From assembly GCA_029857955.1 (NCBI GenBank), contig JAOUFY010000018.1:1-44355 (forward strand): a stretch of 44,355 bases of DNA, given 5' to 3'. Within the stretch, counting starts at the first letter, position 1. Each line of letters begins with the position of its first letter. Below, one piece after another: positions 1 through 8,130 of this stretch. A program made the translations under genes and the position numbers. Source of the DNA: Spirochaetia bacterium (lineage in GTDB: Bacteria > Spirochaetota > Leptospiria > Turneriellales > JAOUFE01). The notes under the pieces were generated by a model, which was not told the origin of the DNA, made no database searches, and saw only the letters and a program-made list of their open reading frames with translations.

Positions 1-2
1 CG

Positions 3-86
3 ATGCGGACATTATCAAAAGAAGACTTGTTATATAAAGAACTTTACGAAAAATTATCGACGTTGAATAAAAAAACCGTTGAATAA
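3..86 (+). CDS. 3' end of an upstream gene (partial)
   Basis: The frame starting at base 3 is open from the window edge to a TAA at 84-86. It encodes a short, charged, probably helical segment ending in KKTVE. The gene would begin outside the window or at the ATG at base 3, so its function cannot be read. Its last codons run through a 16-bp tandem duplication that shifts the frame. Removing one copy would join this frame to the SGNH hydrolase frame downstream. The frame starting at base 2 also looks coding for 11 codons (ending IKRRLVI), so which frame is real is uncertain. Confidence 0.35.
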   Translation: MRTLSKEDLLYKELYEKLSTLNKKTVE

Positions 87-93
87 AAAAACC
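62..93. repeat. Perfect 16-bp tandem duplication
   Basis: The 16-mer GTTGAATAAAAAAACC occurs at 62-77 and again at 78-93 with no mismatch. Because 16 is not a multiple of three, the second copy puts the upstream frame onto TAA (84-86). The downstream hydrolase frame begins in the second copy. Confidence 0.95.
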
Positions 94-198
94 ACCGCTA
101 CTTCCTTATATAAAAATCCCACCCATTCACCGAGAATGGCTGAGTTGATAGTTTCTTCTTTACATCATATCCAATTTATAAATAAAGAACTCATCCTT

Positions 199-759
199 AT
201 GATGATTGATCCAAATATTAGCCCAAAAGTAATTGCAATCGGCGATTCAATCACTCGCGGACACCCCGATGATTATTCATGGACAAAAATTGTTTCTAAA
301 AAACTTGACATAGAAATTGAAAATATGGGGCTTAAGGGAGATACCTTTGCTGGTATTCTTATGCGTCTTGATAAAGATGTTATTTCTAAAGAACCGGATT
401 TTTGCATAATAACCGCCGGAACAAACGACTTTTCATTGGGTTATGAAGTTGAAGACGTTAAAAAACAAATTAAAGAAATCATCGTTGAACTTGAAAAAGA
501 AGGAATTATACCTGTCATAGGAGTTCCTATTCCTACCATTGAAGAATATGCTGAAAAAAAACTTAAACTTTTACGATCATGGATAATTGCCGTATGTTCA
601 CATTCCATACCTTTCCATAAAGCGTTTAGTCAAGAAAATTTACTTTCTGGTTCAATGCTTTTAGATGGGGTTCATCCTACGCACGAGGGACATAACCGAA
701 TGGCTGAAGTATGTTCTCATGAACTTAGAATGTTGATCATGCACTTAAATAAACATTAA
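199..759 (+). CDS. SGNH/GDSL-family hydrolase (esterase or lipase-like)
   Basis: Encodes about 186 residues with all the blocks of an SGNH hydrolase. Block I is GDSITRG with the nucleophile Ser, block II is a Gly in NMGLKGDT, block III is GTND with the oxyanion Asn, and block V is DGVHPTHEGH with the catalytic Asp and His. The length fits single-domain members of the family, which cleave esters or acyl groups; the substrate cannot be read. No signal peptide is seen, so it is probably cytoplasmic. The open frame extends upstream to a TTG at 79, adding 40 residues with no recognisable motif. I chose the ATG at 199 (ATG ATG, second at 202) because the conserved core starts shortly after it. If the 16-bp duplication is recent or an artefact, the gene may originally have been longer and fused to the frame at 3-86. 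Confidence 0.75.
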   Translation: MMIDPNISPKVIAIGDSITRGHPDDYSWTKIVSKKLDIEIENMGLKGDTFAGILMRLDKDVISKEPDFCIITAGTNDFSLGYEVEDVKKQIKEIIVELEKEGIIPVIGVPIPTIEEYAEKKLKLLRSWIIAVCSHSIPFHKAFSQENLLSGSMLLDGVHPTHEGHNRMAEVCSHELRMLIMHLNKH

Positions 760-830
760 GCGCCGGTTATTTTAATCATTTCGAAACAATTAATCTTTAC
801 AGTTTAAATTTGTATTAAATTCAGGTGCAG

Positions 831-1859
831 ATGAATTCTTTTCAACGAAAAATTGTTGTTACATGGCTTGGCATTATTTGTATGCTTATATTTTCAATGG
901 TGATTGTTGGTGGTGTTACAAGACTAACACATTCAGGTCTTTCTATTGTCGAATGGAAACCATTGATGGGGATCATTCCGCCGACAAATGAAGAGGCATG
1001 GAATAAAACCTTCGACCTCTATAAACAGTACCCTGAGTATAAAATCACCAATCGGCACATGGAATTATCTGATTTTAAATTTATCTTTTACTGGGAATAT
1101 TTTCATAGACTTCTGGGGCGATTGATTGGTGTTGTGTATCTGATTCCTTTTTTGTTTTTTTATTTTAGTAAATATTTCAATAATAAATTAGCCTTTAAAT
1201 TATTCGCAGGATTTCTTCTCGGAGGTCTTCAAGGACTTGTCGGCTGGTTTATGGTTAAAAGCGGTCTTGCAAACGATCCCAGTGTAAGTCATTATCGATT
1301 GGCTTTGCACCTTTCGATCGCGTTCGGGATTGCAGCCTATCTTTTCTGGAACATTCTCGATATCCTGTCTGAAAATAAAAAATCAAACGCAATACATAAA
1401 AGATTTAAACAATCGCTGCTCTTGACAGCAGGTATCTGCCTGCAAATCATTTACGGAGCATTTACAGCAGGTAAAAAAGCAGGTTTTGGTTACAATACAT
1501 TCCCCAAAATGGATGATGCATGGATTCCAGAAGCGGTTTTTTCAATTCAACCATCGTGGCTGAATTTTCTTGAAACCAACGCAGCGATTCAATTTACACA
1601 TCGAATGATTGCATGGTCTTTAATCATCGGTATTCCTGTTTTCTTATGGAAAATCAGAAATGAACTCAATAAGCTTCAAAAATTTTCCATGAATTTACTT
1701 TTTGCAGCCCTGTGCATTCAATTTACCCTGGGTGTTGTTACCATATTGTTTATAGGAAGTTATGAGGTTGTACTGCCCGCGATTCATCAGTCGGGAGCTT
1801 TTATATTATTTTCAACAGCGATATTTTTTAATCATCGCCTCTACAAAAATCAAAACTAA
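831..1859 (+). CDS. ctaA: Heme A synthase (CtaA/COX15 family)
   Basis: Multi-pass membrane protein of 342 residues. It oxidises the C8 methyl of heme O to a formyl group, giving heme A for aa3-type cytochrome oxidases. The sequence has about eight hydrophobic segments and the family pattern: VGGVTRLTHSGLSIVEWKP near the N-terminus, EYFHRLLGR, a second half with FTHRM, and a late IHQSG. These supply the heme-ligand histidines. The length and the TNEEAW...YPEY region match the COX15 (type II) group found in Gram-negative bacteria. A GTG at 825 is in frame, but AGG at 823-825 makes a reasonable ribosome site for the ATG at 831, which I prefer. No oxidase genes are nearby. lpxC follows after 28 bases and may be co-transcribed. 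Confidence 0.9.
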   Translation: MNSFQRKIVVTWLGIICMLIFSMVIVGGVTRLTHSGLSIVEWKPLMGIIPPTNEEAWNKTFDLYKQYPEYKITNRHMELSDFKFIFYWEYFHRLLGRLIGVVYLIPFLFFYFSKYFNNKLAFKLFAGFLLGGLQGLVGWFMVKSGLANDPSVSHYRLALHLSIAFGIAAYLFWNILDILSENKKSNAIHKRFKQSLLLTAGICLQIIYGAFTAGKKAGFGYNTFPKMDDAWIPEAVFSIQPSWLNFLETNAAIQFTHRMIAWSLIIGIPVFLWKIRNELNKLQKFSMNLLFAALCIQFTLGVVTILFIGSYEVVLPAIHQSGAFILFSTAIFFNHRLYKNQN

Positions 1860-1887
1860 AATCTATTTAAAATAATAACAATAAAAA

Positions 1888-2817
1888 ATGTTCTCATTGT
1901 ACAAAAATAAAGCCCTGCAAAACGAAAGAAAAAATATTTTTTTCCGAAAAACAATAAAAGATACATCCATTGCTGAAGGCGTAGGGCTTCATTCTGGAGA
2001 AATAACAAAATTGATTTTTCACCCTGCTGAAGAACATACCGGAATTCAATTTCATACTTATTTAAAAAATAACCGTGTTAATAAAATAGCGGCAACTCTG
2101 GAAAATGTAATGGACACTTCTATGGCGGTAACACTTGGTAAAAACCATATGTATATCCAAACCATTGAGCATCTTATGTTTGCAATTTCTATACTTGGTA
2201 TCACCGATATGGTCATTGAAGTGATTGGCGGCTCTGAAATTCCAATTCTGGATGGATCTGCCCAACCCTATATTGAAATTCTCGAAAACTGCGAATTTCA
2301 CGAATACTCCAGTATCGTTTCGCCGATTGAAATAAAAAGTCCAATCATGGTTACCGACGGCGACAGGTACATCGTCGGAATTCCAGCAAACCAGTTGAAA
2401 ATTTCTTACAGCGTAGATTACAATCACCCTATGTTAAAAAATCTATCCTGTGAAATAAACTATACTCGAGAATTCTTTGTAAACCATATTGCCAAGGCAC
2501 GGACTTTTGGTTTTATGAAAGATGTAGAAATTTTGCGGAACAAAGGTCTGGCCCAGGGCGGAACCATTGACAACGTTTTAGTCTTTAATCAAAATTCAAC
2601 CGTCAATAAAGAAAGATTTTTACACGAAGCCCTTTATCACAAAGTACTCGACTTAATGGGCGATCTCTCTCTGTGCAATCGCCCCATCAAAGGTCACTTG
2701 CTTGGTTCAAAAGGAGGTCACGCTCTTGATATCGCCTTTGCTAAAAAACTTATAAAACAATCACAGGAATATGATCACCAAACAAATATTCCCATCGTTA
2801 AAGAATTATCTTTTTAA
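1888..2817 (+). CDS. lpxC: UDP-3-O-acyl-N-acetylglucosamine deacetylase LpxC
   Basis: Zinc deacetylase for the committed step of lipid A synthesis, acting in the cytoplasm; 309 residues, the usual length. The N-terminal half begins with KTIKDTSIAEGVGLHSGE and has the metal-ligand motif TIEHLMFAI. The second half has LYHKVLDLMGDLSL, giving a zinc His and Asp, and GHLLGSKGGHALD with the catalytic His region. GLAQGGTIDNVLVF is also typical. Its presence indicates a lipopolysaccharide-bearing outer membrane, as in Leptospira and unlike Treponema or Borrelia. It follows ctaA by 28 bases, and its last 12 bases overlap the 3' end of the convergent apbE gene. No clear ribosome site precedes the ATG at 1888. 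Confidence 0.95.
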   Translation: MFSLYKNKALQNERKNIFFRKTIKDTSIAEGVGLHSGEITKLIFHPAEEHTGIQFHTYLKNNRVNKIAATLENVMDTSMAVTLGKNHMYIQTIEHLMFAISILGITDMVIEVIGGSEIPILDGSAQPYIEILENCEFHEYSSIVSPIEIKSPIMVTDGDRYIVGIPANQLKISYSVDYNHPMLKNLSCEINYTREFFVNHIAKARTFGFMKDVEILRNKGLAQGGTIDNVLVFNQNSTVNKERFLHEALYHKVLDLMGDLSLCNRPIKGHLLGSKGGHALDIAFAKKLIKQSQEYDHQTNIPIVKELSF

Positions 2818-3804
2818 TTGTATAATTTCAACTTCGCTTAAATGTAAATCTTCCGGGTTTTTACCTGCTGCAATCATGGCGCAAAAACCTGTTCCATAGG
2901 CATCTGCAATGGCTCCGCTTCGGTCTTCAACCGTGCTTTTTACCGTAATCGAATGACATTTACCCGAGGGCAAACCGGTATGAGGATCAACAATGTGAGA
3001 ATATTTTTTGCCATCAATTGTATAAAATCTATTGTAATTGCCGGAGGTTTGAACAGAACCATTTGTCAATGAAATTGTATTTTGACCAATTCCCGTGTGT
3101 GATTTTTGATCGTAACTTCGCTTGTCAGGATTATAAATATTTATAACAAACGGTTTTGGAATTTCATTACGATCAAATACAACAACTCCGCCCCCGCAAT
3201 TGATCAGGCCCCTTTTTATACCCAGTTTTTCCATTATTTTTTGGCTTTCATCGCCCATGTATCCCTTGGCAATAGCGCCAAGATCAAGCTCCATCGCCCC
3301 TGTTTTAAAAAAAACCGTATGAGTATCATCATTAAGAGCTATTTTTTTATAAGATACTTTTTCAAGAGCCCGATTTATCGTATCAGAAGACGGCAGACGA
3401 TTTTGCTTTTGGGCATTTTTCCAGACATCAAGAATCGGCAAAACAGTGATGTCATAATAACCAAGAGTATTTTCAGAAACACGGATAGATTCTTTCACCA
3501 TCTTGTAAGTATGGACCGGTAACTTTACTTCGCGCTTGTTTTCCTGACGGTTTATGCCAGATATAAAACTGTTATCCCGATAATTACTGATTTCGTTCTC
3601 GATATCTTCAAAAAATATTTGAATCCGGCTGCAGGCTTTATCCATTGTTTTTTTATCGGTCGCATAACCTTGTATTTCGGTGAGTATTCCGCCCATGGAA
3701 TAAAACGAACATGAACGCCGCATCGGGGCGTATAAAAACAAAAAATACATCATCCCTGTAACGGCTATAATGACGGGCAATATTATTTTTTTATTTTTAA
3801 ACAT
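2806..3804 (-). CDS. apbE: FAD:protein FMN transferase (ApbE family)
   Basis: Protein of 332 residues anchored by an N-terminal hydrophobic segment (residues 7-26), so it probably works in the periplasm. ApbE enzymes transfer FMN from FAD to Thr or Ser of flavoproteins such as Nqr and Rnf subunits. Family landmarks are MGGILTEI at the start of the domain, the S-N-Y region after it, LDLGAIAKGYMGD, INCGGGVVV, the SGNYNRF segment, YSHIVDPHTGLP and the Mg-binding ADAYGTGF. I see no classic lipobox Cys (RRSC follows the membrane segment), so it looks membrane-anchored rather than a lipoprotein. It converges on lpxC with a 12-base overlap. No Nqr or Rnf genes are in the window. Confidence 0.9.
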   Translation of the reverse strand: MFKNKKIILPVIIAVTGMMYFLFLYAPMRRSCSFYSMGGILTEIQGYATDKKTMDKACSRIQIFFEDIENEISNYRDNSFISGINRQENKREVKLPVHTYKMVKESIRVSENTLGYYDITVLPILDVWKNAQKQNRLPSSDTINRALEKVSYKKIALNDDTHTVFFKTGAMELDLGAIAKGYMGDESQKIMEKLGIKRGLINCGGGVVVFDRNEIPKPFVINIYNPDKRSYDQKSHTGIGQNTISLTNGSVQTSGNYNRFYTIDGKKYSHIVDPHTGLPSGKCHSITVKSTVEDRSGAIADAYGTGFCAMIAAGKNPEDLHLSEVEIIQLKR

Positions 3805-3857
3805 AGAAGGTTTTTATTTAGCGTTAAAATTGGCACACGCAGCATTTTCGATTATTA

Positions 3858-4595
3858 TCAAAAAGGATTTTCTTCTGAAAAAAAATCAACTTTAATTTTA
3901 AATTTTTTTTCTAAATGGCCGCCCAAAAGTTTTACGCCAATACATTCGCTTTTATAATGCCCCATAGAACTAAAGGCAATGTTATTTTCAATGGCCAGAT
4001 TATAAACCCATTCAGAGTTTTCTCCCGTTATAAAAGCGTCAAAACCCTGGTCAATTGCTTTTTGTAAATACGAGACACCGTTACCTGAAACAATCGCAAC
4101 ATGCTGTATTTTTCCGTTTTTGGGAATATGAAAACCTGTCGTGTGGTAGTACTTGTCAAGTAATATGGAAAATTTATATGAATCCATGGGTGTTTTTAAT
4201 TTTCCAGAATACCCTGTATTTTCAAAAGGTTTAATGTTACTTAATTTAAGATCGCGCAAAACAGGGGCATTATTTCCATATTCATTTAAAAAATCAAGCG
4301 GCAAATGATAGGCAAAAAGATTGATATTGTGATTTAACATTAGTTTTAATCTTTCTTTACAGGGTCCAGTTACTTTTCGAGATTCATGTTCCCAGAACAT
4401 TCCATGATGAACCAAAATTGCTTCTGCGCCAAGCTCAATGGCTTTATTCATCACCGCCAATGAAATGGACGGCGACGTTAATATACGTTTAATTTCAGAA
4501 GCGCCTTCAATTTGAAGACCATTGGGACAATAGTCTTTAAATTCATTAACCGCCATTAATGTATTTAAATAGTTTTCTAAAGATTTGTTGTTCAT
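3858..4595 (-). CDS. NIF3 / YbgI family metal-binding protein (annotated as GTP cyclohydrolase 1 type 2)
   Basis: Protein of 245 residues with the NIF3 pattern: CPNGLQIEG near the N-terminus, ILVHHGMFW with the metal-binding His pair, YHLPLD, a central GNG.SYL segment, FITGE and SSMGHYKSE. These proteins form hexamers with a di-metal site. The GTP cyclohydrolase name used in databases rests on limited evidence, so the cellular role should be treated as unknown. The length fits the short bacterial form without the inserted PII-like domain. The start codon lies only a few bases from repeat copy A. It is on the same strand as apbE, 53 bases upstream of it, and they may share a transcript. Confidence 0.88.
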   Translation of the reverse strand: MNNKSLENYLNTLMAVNEFKDYCPNGLQIEGASEIKRILTSPSISLAVMNKAIELGAEAILVHHGMFWEHESRKVTGPCKERLKLMLNHNINLFAYHLPLDFLNEYGNNAPVLRDLKLSNIKPFENTGYSGKLKTPMDSYKFSILLDKYYHTTGFHIPKNGKIQHVAIVSGNGVSYLQKAIDQGFDAFITGENSEWVYNLAIENNIAFSSMGHYKSECIGVKLLGGHLEKKFKIKVDFFSEENPF

Positions 4596-4604
4596 TTTTC
4601 ATGC

Positions 4605-4730
4605 CTGGCTATCTAAAATTACTAACCGCTAAGGCGCAAAGGACGCAAAGGTCATAAAGTAAAGAGATAAACCAGTTTTTCGTGCTTTTCTCTTCAACTC
4701 CTTTGCGATCATGGCGTCTTTGCAATTCAT
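4605..4730. repeat. Dyad repeat family I, copy A
   Basis: First of four similar elements bordering the DUF1554 genes. The left arm reads GGCTATCTAAAATTACTAACCGC followed by AAGGCGCAAAGG. The right arm reads CTTTGCGATC then GGCGTCTTTGC, which can fold back on the left arm. It lies between the NIF3 start and the 3' end of a DUF1554 gene. Confidence 0.85.
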
Positions 4731-4787
4731 TTTTTATATTTTCATATTATTTCATTTTTTCATGCATGCCGATAAGAAGCGAGAACA

Positions 4788-5513
4788 TCAAGGTTGTTCG
4801 AAACAATAAATGGAATATGTATTCGTGCAAGTATTGCTTACACCAGTGGTACTTCCATCCCAAGTCCATGAACTTAAAATTGTATAATTTCCCCCCTCTC
4901 CATTCATGGCTGTTGTTCCTATTGTCCAATCTGTACAATGGCTTCCTGCTGAAGTAAGTGTTCCGCCATTCATTGTTCCAGTCCAGCTACCAGGAGCATT
5001 AATTGCAACTCCTGGCGGAGCACTATTTATTTCTGTAGTATCAATATTTCGCAATGGAATACCACCATTACTTATATAATCCCAACTATAAAAAAGTAAA
5101 TTACCATTTATATCTACATAAGACGCTTTGGTCGGTTTATAACTACCACAGCTTTTCTTTCCTTTAATGCCCACGATATTACATATTGCATCCGTAGTAC
5201 TGTCAGAAAGCCATGCTCTAAAAACTTTTTTACTCGAAGTTATCAGCCCTGCATTAATAGCGCTTTGTTGACATACACAATTAGCATTTAGTAAACCTGA
5301 ACTATTCGGGCACTGGGGAAATGCAACGGCACCACCAAGCGTAAAATTCATATCACCTGGAGTCACATTTGATGTAACAAACACCATCAACGGCGCAGGC
5401 GAATACATTTTACCCATAATATCCCACGAATAACATTCAAAAATGGTTACACTTGTCAGAGATAAGCCTGTTAGTAAAATTATTTTTCGAAGTTTTACTT
5501 TTAAGTTTTTCAT
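4788..5513 (-). CDS. DUF1554-domain exported protein, paralogue 1
   Basis: Protein of 241 residues with a basic, hydrophobic N-terminal export segment. It is nearly identical over its first 37 residues to the neighbouring gene at 5857-6579 (both start MKNLKVKLRKIILLTGL). The rest is a DUF1554 domain: FVTS near the start, NANCVCQQ, AWLSDSTTDAICNI, and a C-terminal YSIYCFEQP. The paired cysteines suggest disulfides outside the cytoplasm. DUF1554 proteins are common in Leptospira and of unknown function. The Cys after the hydrophobic segment (FEC) follows Glu, a poor lipobox, so lipidation is doubtful. AAAGGA sits about six bases before the ATG. It is flanked by repeats A and B. Confidence 0.8.
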   Translation of the reverse strand: MKNLKVKLRKIILLTGLSLTSVTIFECYSWDIMGKMYSPAPLMVFVTSNVTPGDMNFTLGGAVAFPQCPNSSGLLNANCVCQQSAINAGLITSSKKVFRAWLSDSTTDAICNIVGIKGKKSCGSYKPTKASYVDINGNLLFYSWDYISNGGIPLRNIDTTEINSAPPGVAINAPGSWTGTMNGGTLTSAGSHCTDWTIGTTAMNGEGGNYTILSSWTWDGSTTGVSNTCTNTYSIYCFEQP

Positions 5514-5533
5514 ATATTTTCCTTTATTTACAT

Positions 5534-5664
5534 ATGCCTGGCTATCTAAAATTACTAACCGCTAAGGCGCAAAGGGCGCAAAGGTCATAAAGTGAAGAGA
5601 TAAACCAGTTTTTCTTGCTTTTCTCTTCAACTCCTTTGCGATCATGGCGTCTTTGCGGTTCAAA
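5534..5664. repeat. Dyad repeat family I, copy B
   Basis: Nearly identical to copy A (ATGCCTGGCTATCTAAAATT, then the CGCAAAGG arm and the CTTTGCG...GCGTCTTTGCGG arm). It lies just upstream of DUF1554 paralogue 1 and is separated from copy C by about 35 bases. Confidence 0.85.
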
Positions 5665-5697
5665 TTTTATATTTTCATATTATTTCACTTTTTCATG

Positions 5698-5826
5698 CCT
5701 GCCTGGCTGTCTAAAATTACTAACCGCTAAGGCGCAAAGGGCGCAAAGGTCATAAAGTGAAGAAATAAACCAGTTTTCTTGCTTTTCTCTGCGACTCCTT
5801 TGCGATCATAGCGTCTTTGCGGTTCA
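5698..5826. repeat. Dyad repeat family I, copy C
   Basis: Same element and same orientation as copies A and B, starting GCCTGGCTGTCTAAAATT. With copy B it fills the 343-base gap between the DUF1554 genes. The bases after its right end (GCCGATAAGAAGC) also follow copy A, so the gene-plus-repeat unit was duplicated as a block. Confidence 0.85.
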
Positions 5827-5856
5827 TTTTTTCATGTCTGCCGATAAGAAGCAAGA

Positions 5857-6579
5857 TCACGGCTGCTCAAAACAATAAATGGGGTATGTCATGGTCGCAC
5901 AGGCTGTTGAACCAAATGAAGCTCCAAAACTAAGCGTATCTGTTGTCCAATACAATGCATTTTGAGTATTACCAACCATCCCGCTACCCAGATTGCCCCA
6001 ATCCATTGTCCCATTGGGACAATAACTTGTACCGCCGACCCCGCCGCTAACCGTACCCGTCCAGGCGTTTAACGAAGCTGTAGTTGTTTTATTTTCTGTT
6101 ATATTGATCGGTCGATTTGGAATCTTGCCCGATTTAATATCATCCCAACTGTTAAAAAGAAGGTTGCCGTTTACATCAACATAGTTTGCATTGGTTGTAT
6201 AACCTCCGCATTGCGCCAATTTTTGCCCTTTTCTTCCTATGATGTTACAAATGGCATCGGTGGTACTATCTGAAAGCCAGGCATTGTATACAGCTCCATT
6301 TTGTGCCATATTTGCATTAAATGCCAACTGTTGACAGGCGCAATTGGCATTGAAAATACCTGTTCCTATACACTGAGGTATCATAGACATAAATGCTAAA
6401 TCCCCCATAGTATTAAGCGACGTTACAAATACCCTTAGTTGCTTTGGCGGCGCAGGCGGCGCAGGCGAATACATTTTACCCATAATATCCCACGAATAAC
6501 ATTCATATAACGTGATACCTGTCAGGGTTAGGCCTGTTAATAAAATTATTTTTCGAAGTTTTACTTTTAAGTTTTTCAT
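5857..6579 (-). CDS. DUF1554-domain exported protein, paralogue 2
   Basis: Protein of 240 residues, tandem paralogue of the gene at 4788-5513. The N-terminal export region and the YSWDIMGKMYSPAP segment are almost unchanged, and a PPAPP insertion follows. The DUF1554 core is recognisable (RVFVTSLNTMGDLAF, NANCACQQ, AWLSDSTTDAICNI, YPIYCFEQP), but the middle and the region before the C-terminus differ clearly from paralogue 1. The pattern of a conserved leader and diverged mature domain suits a surface or periplasmic protein under diversifying pressure; this is inference. AAAGGA precedes the ATG as in paralogue 1. It is flanked by repeats C and D. Confidence 0.8.
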   Translation of the reverse strand: MKNLKVKLRKIILLTGLTLTGITLYECYSWDIMGKMYSPAPPAPPKQLRVFVTSLNTMGDLAFMSMIPQCIGTGIFNANCACQQLAFNANMAQNGAVYNAWLSDSTTDAICNIIGRKGQKLAQCGGYTTNANYVDVNGNLLFNSWDDIKSGKIPNRPINITENKTTTASLNAWTGTVSGGVGGTSYCPNGTMDWGNLGSGMVGNTQNALYWTTDTLSFGASFGSTACATMTYPIYCFEQP

Positions 6580-6602
6580 ATATTTTCCTTTTATAGTTGT
6601 GT

Positions 6603-6717
6603 GGGCTGTCTAAAATTACTAACCGCTAAGGCGCAAAGGGCATAAAGTAAAGAAATAAACCAGTTTTTCTTGCTTTTTCTTTAACTCCTTTGCGAACAAG
6701 GCGTCTTTGCGGTTCAT
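6603..6717. repeat. Dyad repeat family I, copy D
   Basis: Shortened copy (GGGCTGTCTAAAATTACTAA, then AAGGCGCAAAGGG) lacking about a dozen bases in the left arm compared with copies A-C. The right arm CTCCTTTGCG...GGCGTCTTTGCGG is kept. It lies between DUF1554 paralogue 2 and the 3' end of the barrel protein gene. Confidence 0.8.
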
Positions 6718-6731
6718 TTTTTATATTATTC

Positions 6732-7979
6732 TTAAAATGTTACGCCCATATTAAACAATAAATTTAAATTTAAAATGGGCAACGGACGATCGTAGTATAC
6801 ATCAAACGTAGTGCTTAAACCGGCAGATAAAAACGAAAGAAGCAGCAAATCGACCCCCAACCTGGCTCCAAATATCGGATTTTGTACCTTGTATCTGGTA
6901 TAACTTCCACCTGTTGAGTTTGATGCAAATACATTGTAATTGAGCTCTCCAGAGTAATAACCGGCGCCAAGATCACCATATGCATATAGCCGCTTTTGGA
7001 TGTAAAATCCATAACCGCCGTACAACATTAAATCTTGCACACTTAAATTAGAGTGATTGTAGTTTGTGTTCTGAGTTTCAAAATCGAGATGACGAAATCT
7101 CAGTGAAGTCTGCAACGACGGTATAGGCCAAAAACGCACATCAATGTAGACGTTATTAATACGATATTCGTTTGGCAGCAAATTTACTGTTCTTGGCGTT
7201 GGAATCAACGATGTACCCATTCCGAGCGATATAAGAAATTTTTTAGCAGCCCAGTCATAAACGGGGCCTTTTCCAATATTTTTTGTTAAAGCCTTTTTTT
7301 CATCTGGTTTTTTGGTTTCCTGATCATTTTCAGCCACCTGTTTCTTGGCGCCGGCTGCTTCTTCAATCATTATGTTGATCGTATCTACAATGTTTTTGGC
7401 AACCTTGTCTGTTGCTTTAAAAATGGTATTATCTACAACATTATTATTCTCGTCCAAATCTCTTACAGCGTCAGAAGCCGCCACATATATGGATGTATTG
7501 AATATCAGTTCGTTTGTTTCGTTATTATAATTATAGTTACCATATATAACAATGTCTGATTTTAAGTCGCTGGATATTTTTCTGGCAAAATTTAACTGAT
7601 CTTCATCTAACTGAAGCTCGGCTGCGGTTTTAACTCTTTTTCCATCATTTTTATCAGCTTTGTTTTTTGGTTTTTGCTTAATTTTATTTTTTTTAACATA
7701 TTGATCAACTTCATACGTTACTTTTTGTACTTCTTTTGGGTCTACCCGATTAAAAGTAAAATTTTTCAGCATCGATGTACTGATGGCATCGCTTAAGCTT
7801 TCCGACATATATACAAAATTTTTCGTGTTTGTTCTATCACTAAAAGGTAAGATGATCACCCTTGCCAACTCCTCTTTTTTGGTATCGTCTGCAGCAGGAG
7901 CCGCATTTCCCTGTGCAAAAATAAAATGAGAATATATTGCAATGATAAAAAAATAAATTACCCGAAAATTCTTGTTCAT
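6732..7979 (-). CDS. Exported FlgO/CsgG-like domain plus C-terminal outer-membrane beta-barrel, paralogue 1
   Basis: Protein of 415 residues. Residues 1-22 form a signal peptide ending FAQ. Residues about 35-215 form an alpha/beta domain beginning LARVIILPFSDRT, reminiscent of the N-terminal part of FlgO, CsgG or TolB-like proteins. A Lys/Glu-rich linker follows (about 215-240). The C-terminal 170 residues alternate polar and aromatic residues and end in a terminal Phe (NMGVTF), as expected for a barrel assembled by BAM. A clear paralogue is at 18576-19766; shared stretches include MLKNFTF/MMKNFTY and TIFKAT.KV. I do not recognise a named family for the whole protein. It is divergent from purD, with about 150 bases between the starts. 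Confidence 0.7.
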   Translation of the reverse strand: MNKNFRVIYFFIIAIYSHFIFAQGNAAPAADDTKKEELARVIILPFSDRTNTKNFVYMSESLSDAISTSMLKNFTFNRVDPKEVQKVTYEVDQYVKKNKIKQKPKNKADKNDGKRVKTAAELQLDEDQLNFARKISSDLKSDIVIYGNYNYNNETNELIFNTSIYVAASDAVRDLDENNNVVDNTIFKATDKVAKNIVDTINIMIEEAAGAKKQVAENDQETKKPDEKKALTKNIGKGPVYDWAAKKFLISLGMGTSLIPTPRTVNLLPNEYRINNVYIDVRFWPIPSLQTSLRFRHLDFETQNTNYNHSNLSVQDLMLYGGYGFYIQKRLYAYGDLGAGYYSGELNYNVFASNSTGGSYTRYKVQNPIFGARLGVDLLLLSFLSAGLSTTFDVYYDRPLPILNLNLLFNMGVTF

Positions 7980-8130
7980 AACGTATAAAGAAACCCACCC
8001 CCACGGTCGTCAACAAAAAATTTATTCTAAATTTTACGATAGCAGATTCATGATCCACAAAACAAAAAACGGGCAATACGCTTGGGGTAAGAATTCATTT
8101 ACAAGGTCAATAAACACATGGGTTTATCCT

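Noticed and set aside
3106..3522. Plus-strand 138-codon frame
   Set aside because: It lies inside apbE on the opposite strand, and the apbE motifs are unambiguous.
7972..8130. N-terminal extension of the purD frame (53 codons)
   Set aside because: The conserved PurD start is at the ATG at 8131 and gives the normal family length; the extension overlaps the divergent gene's start region and has no motif.
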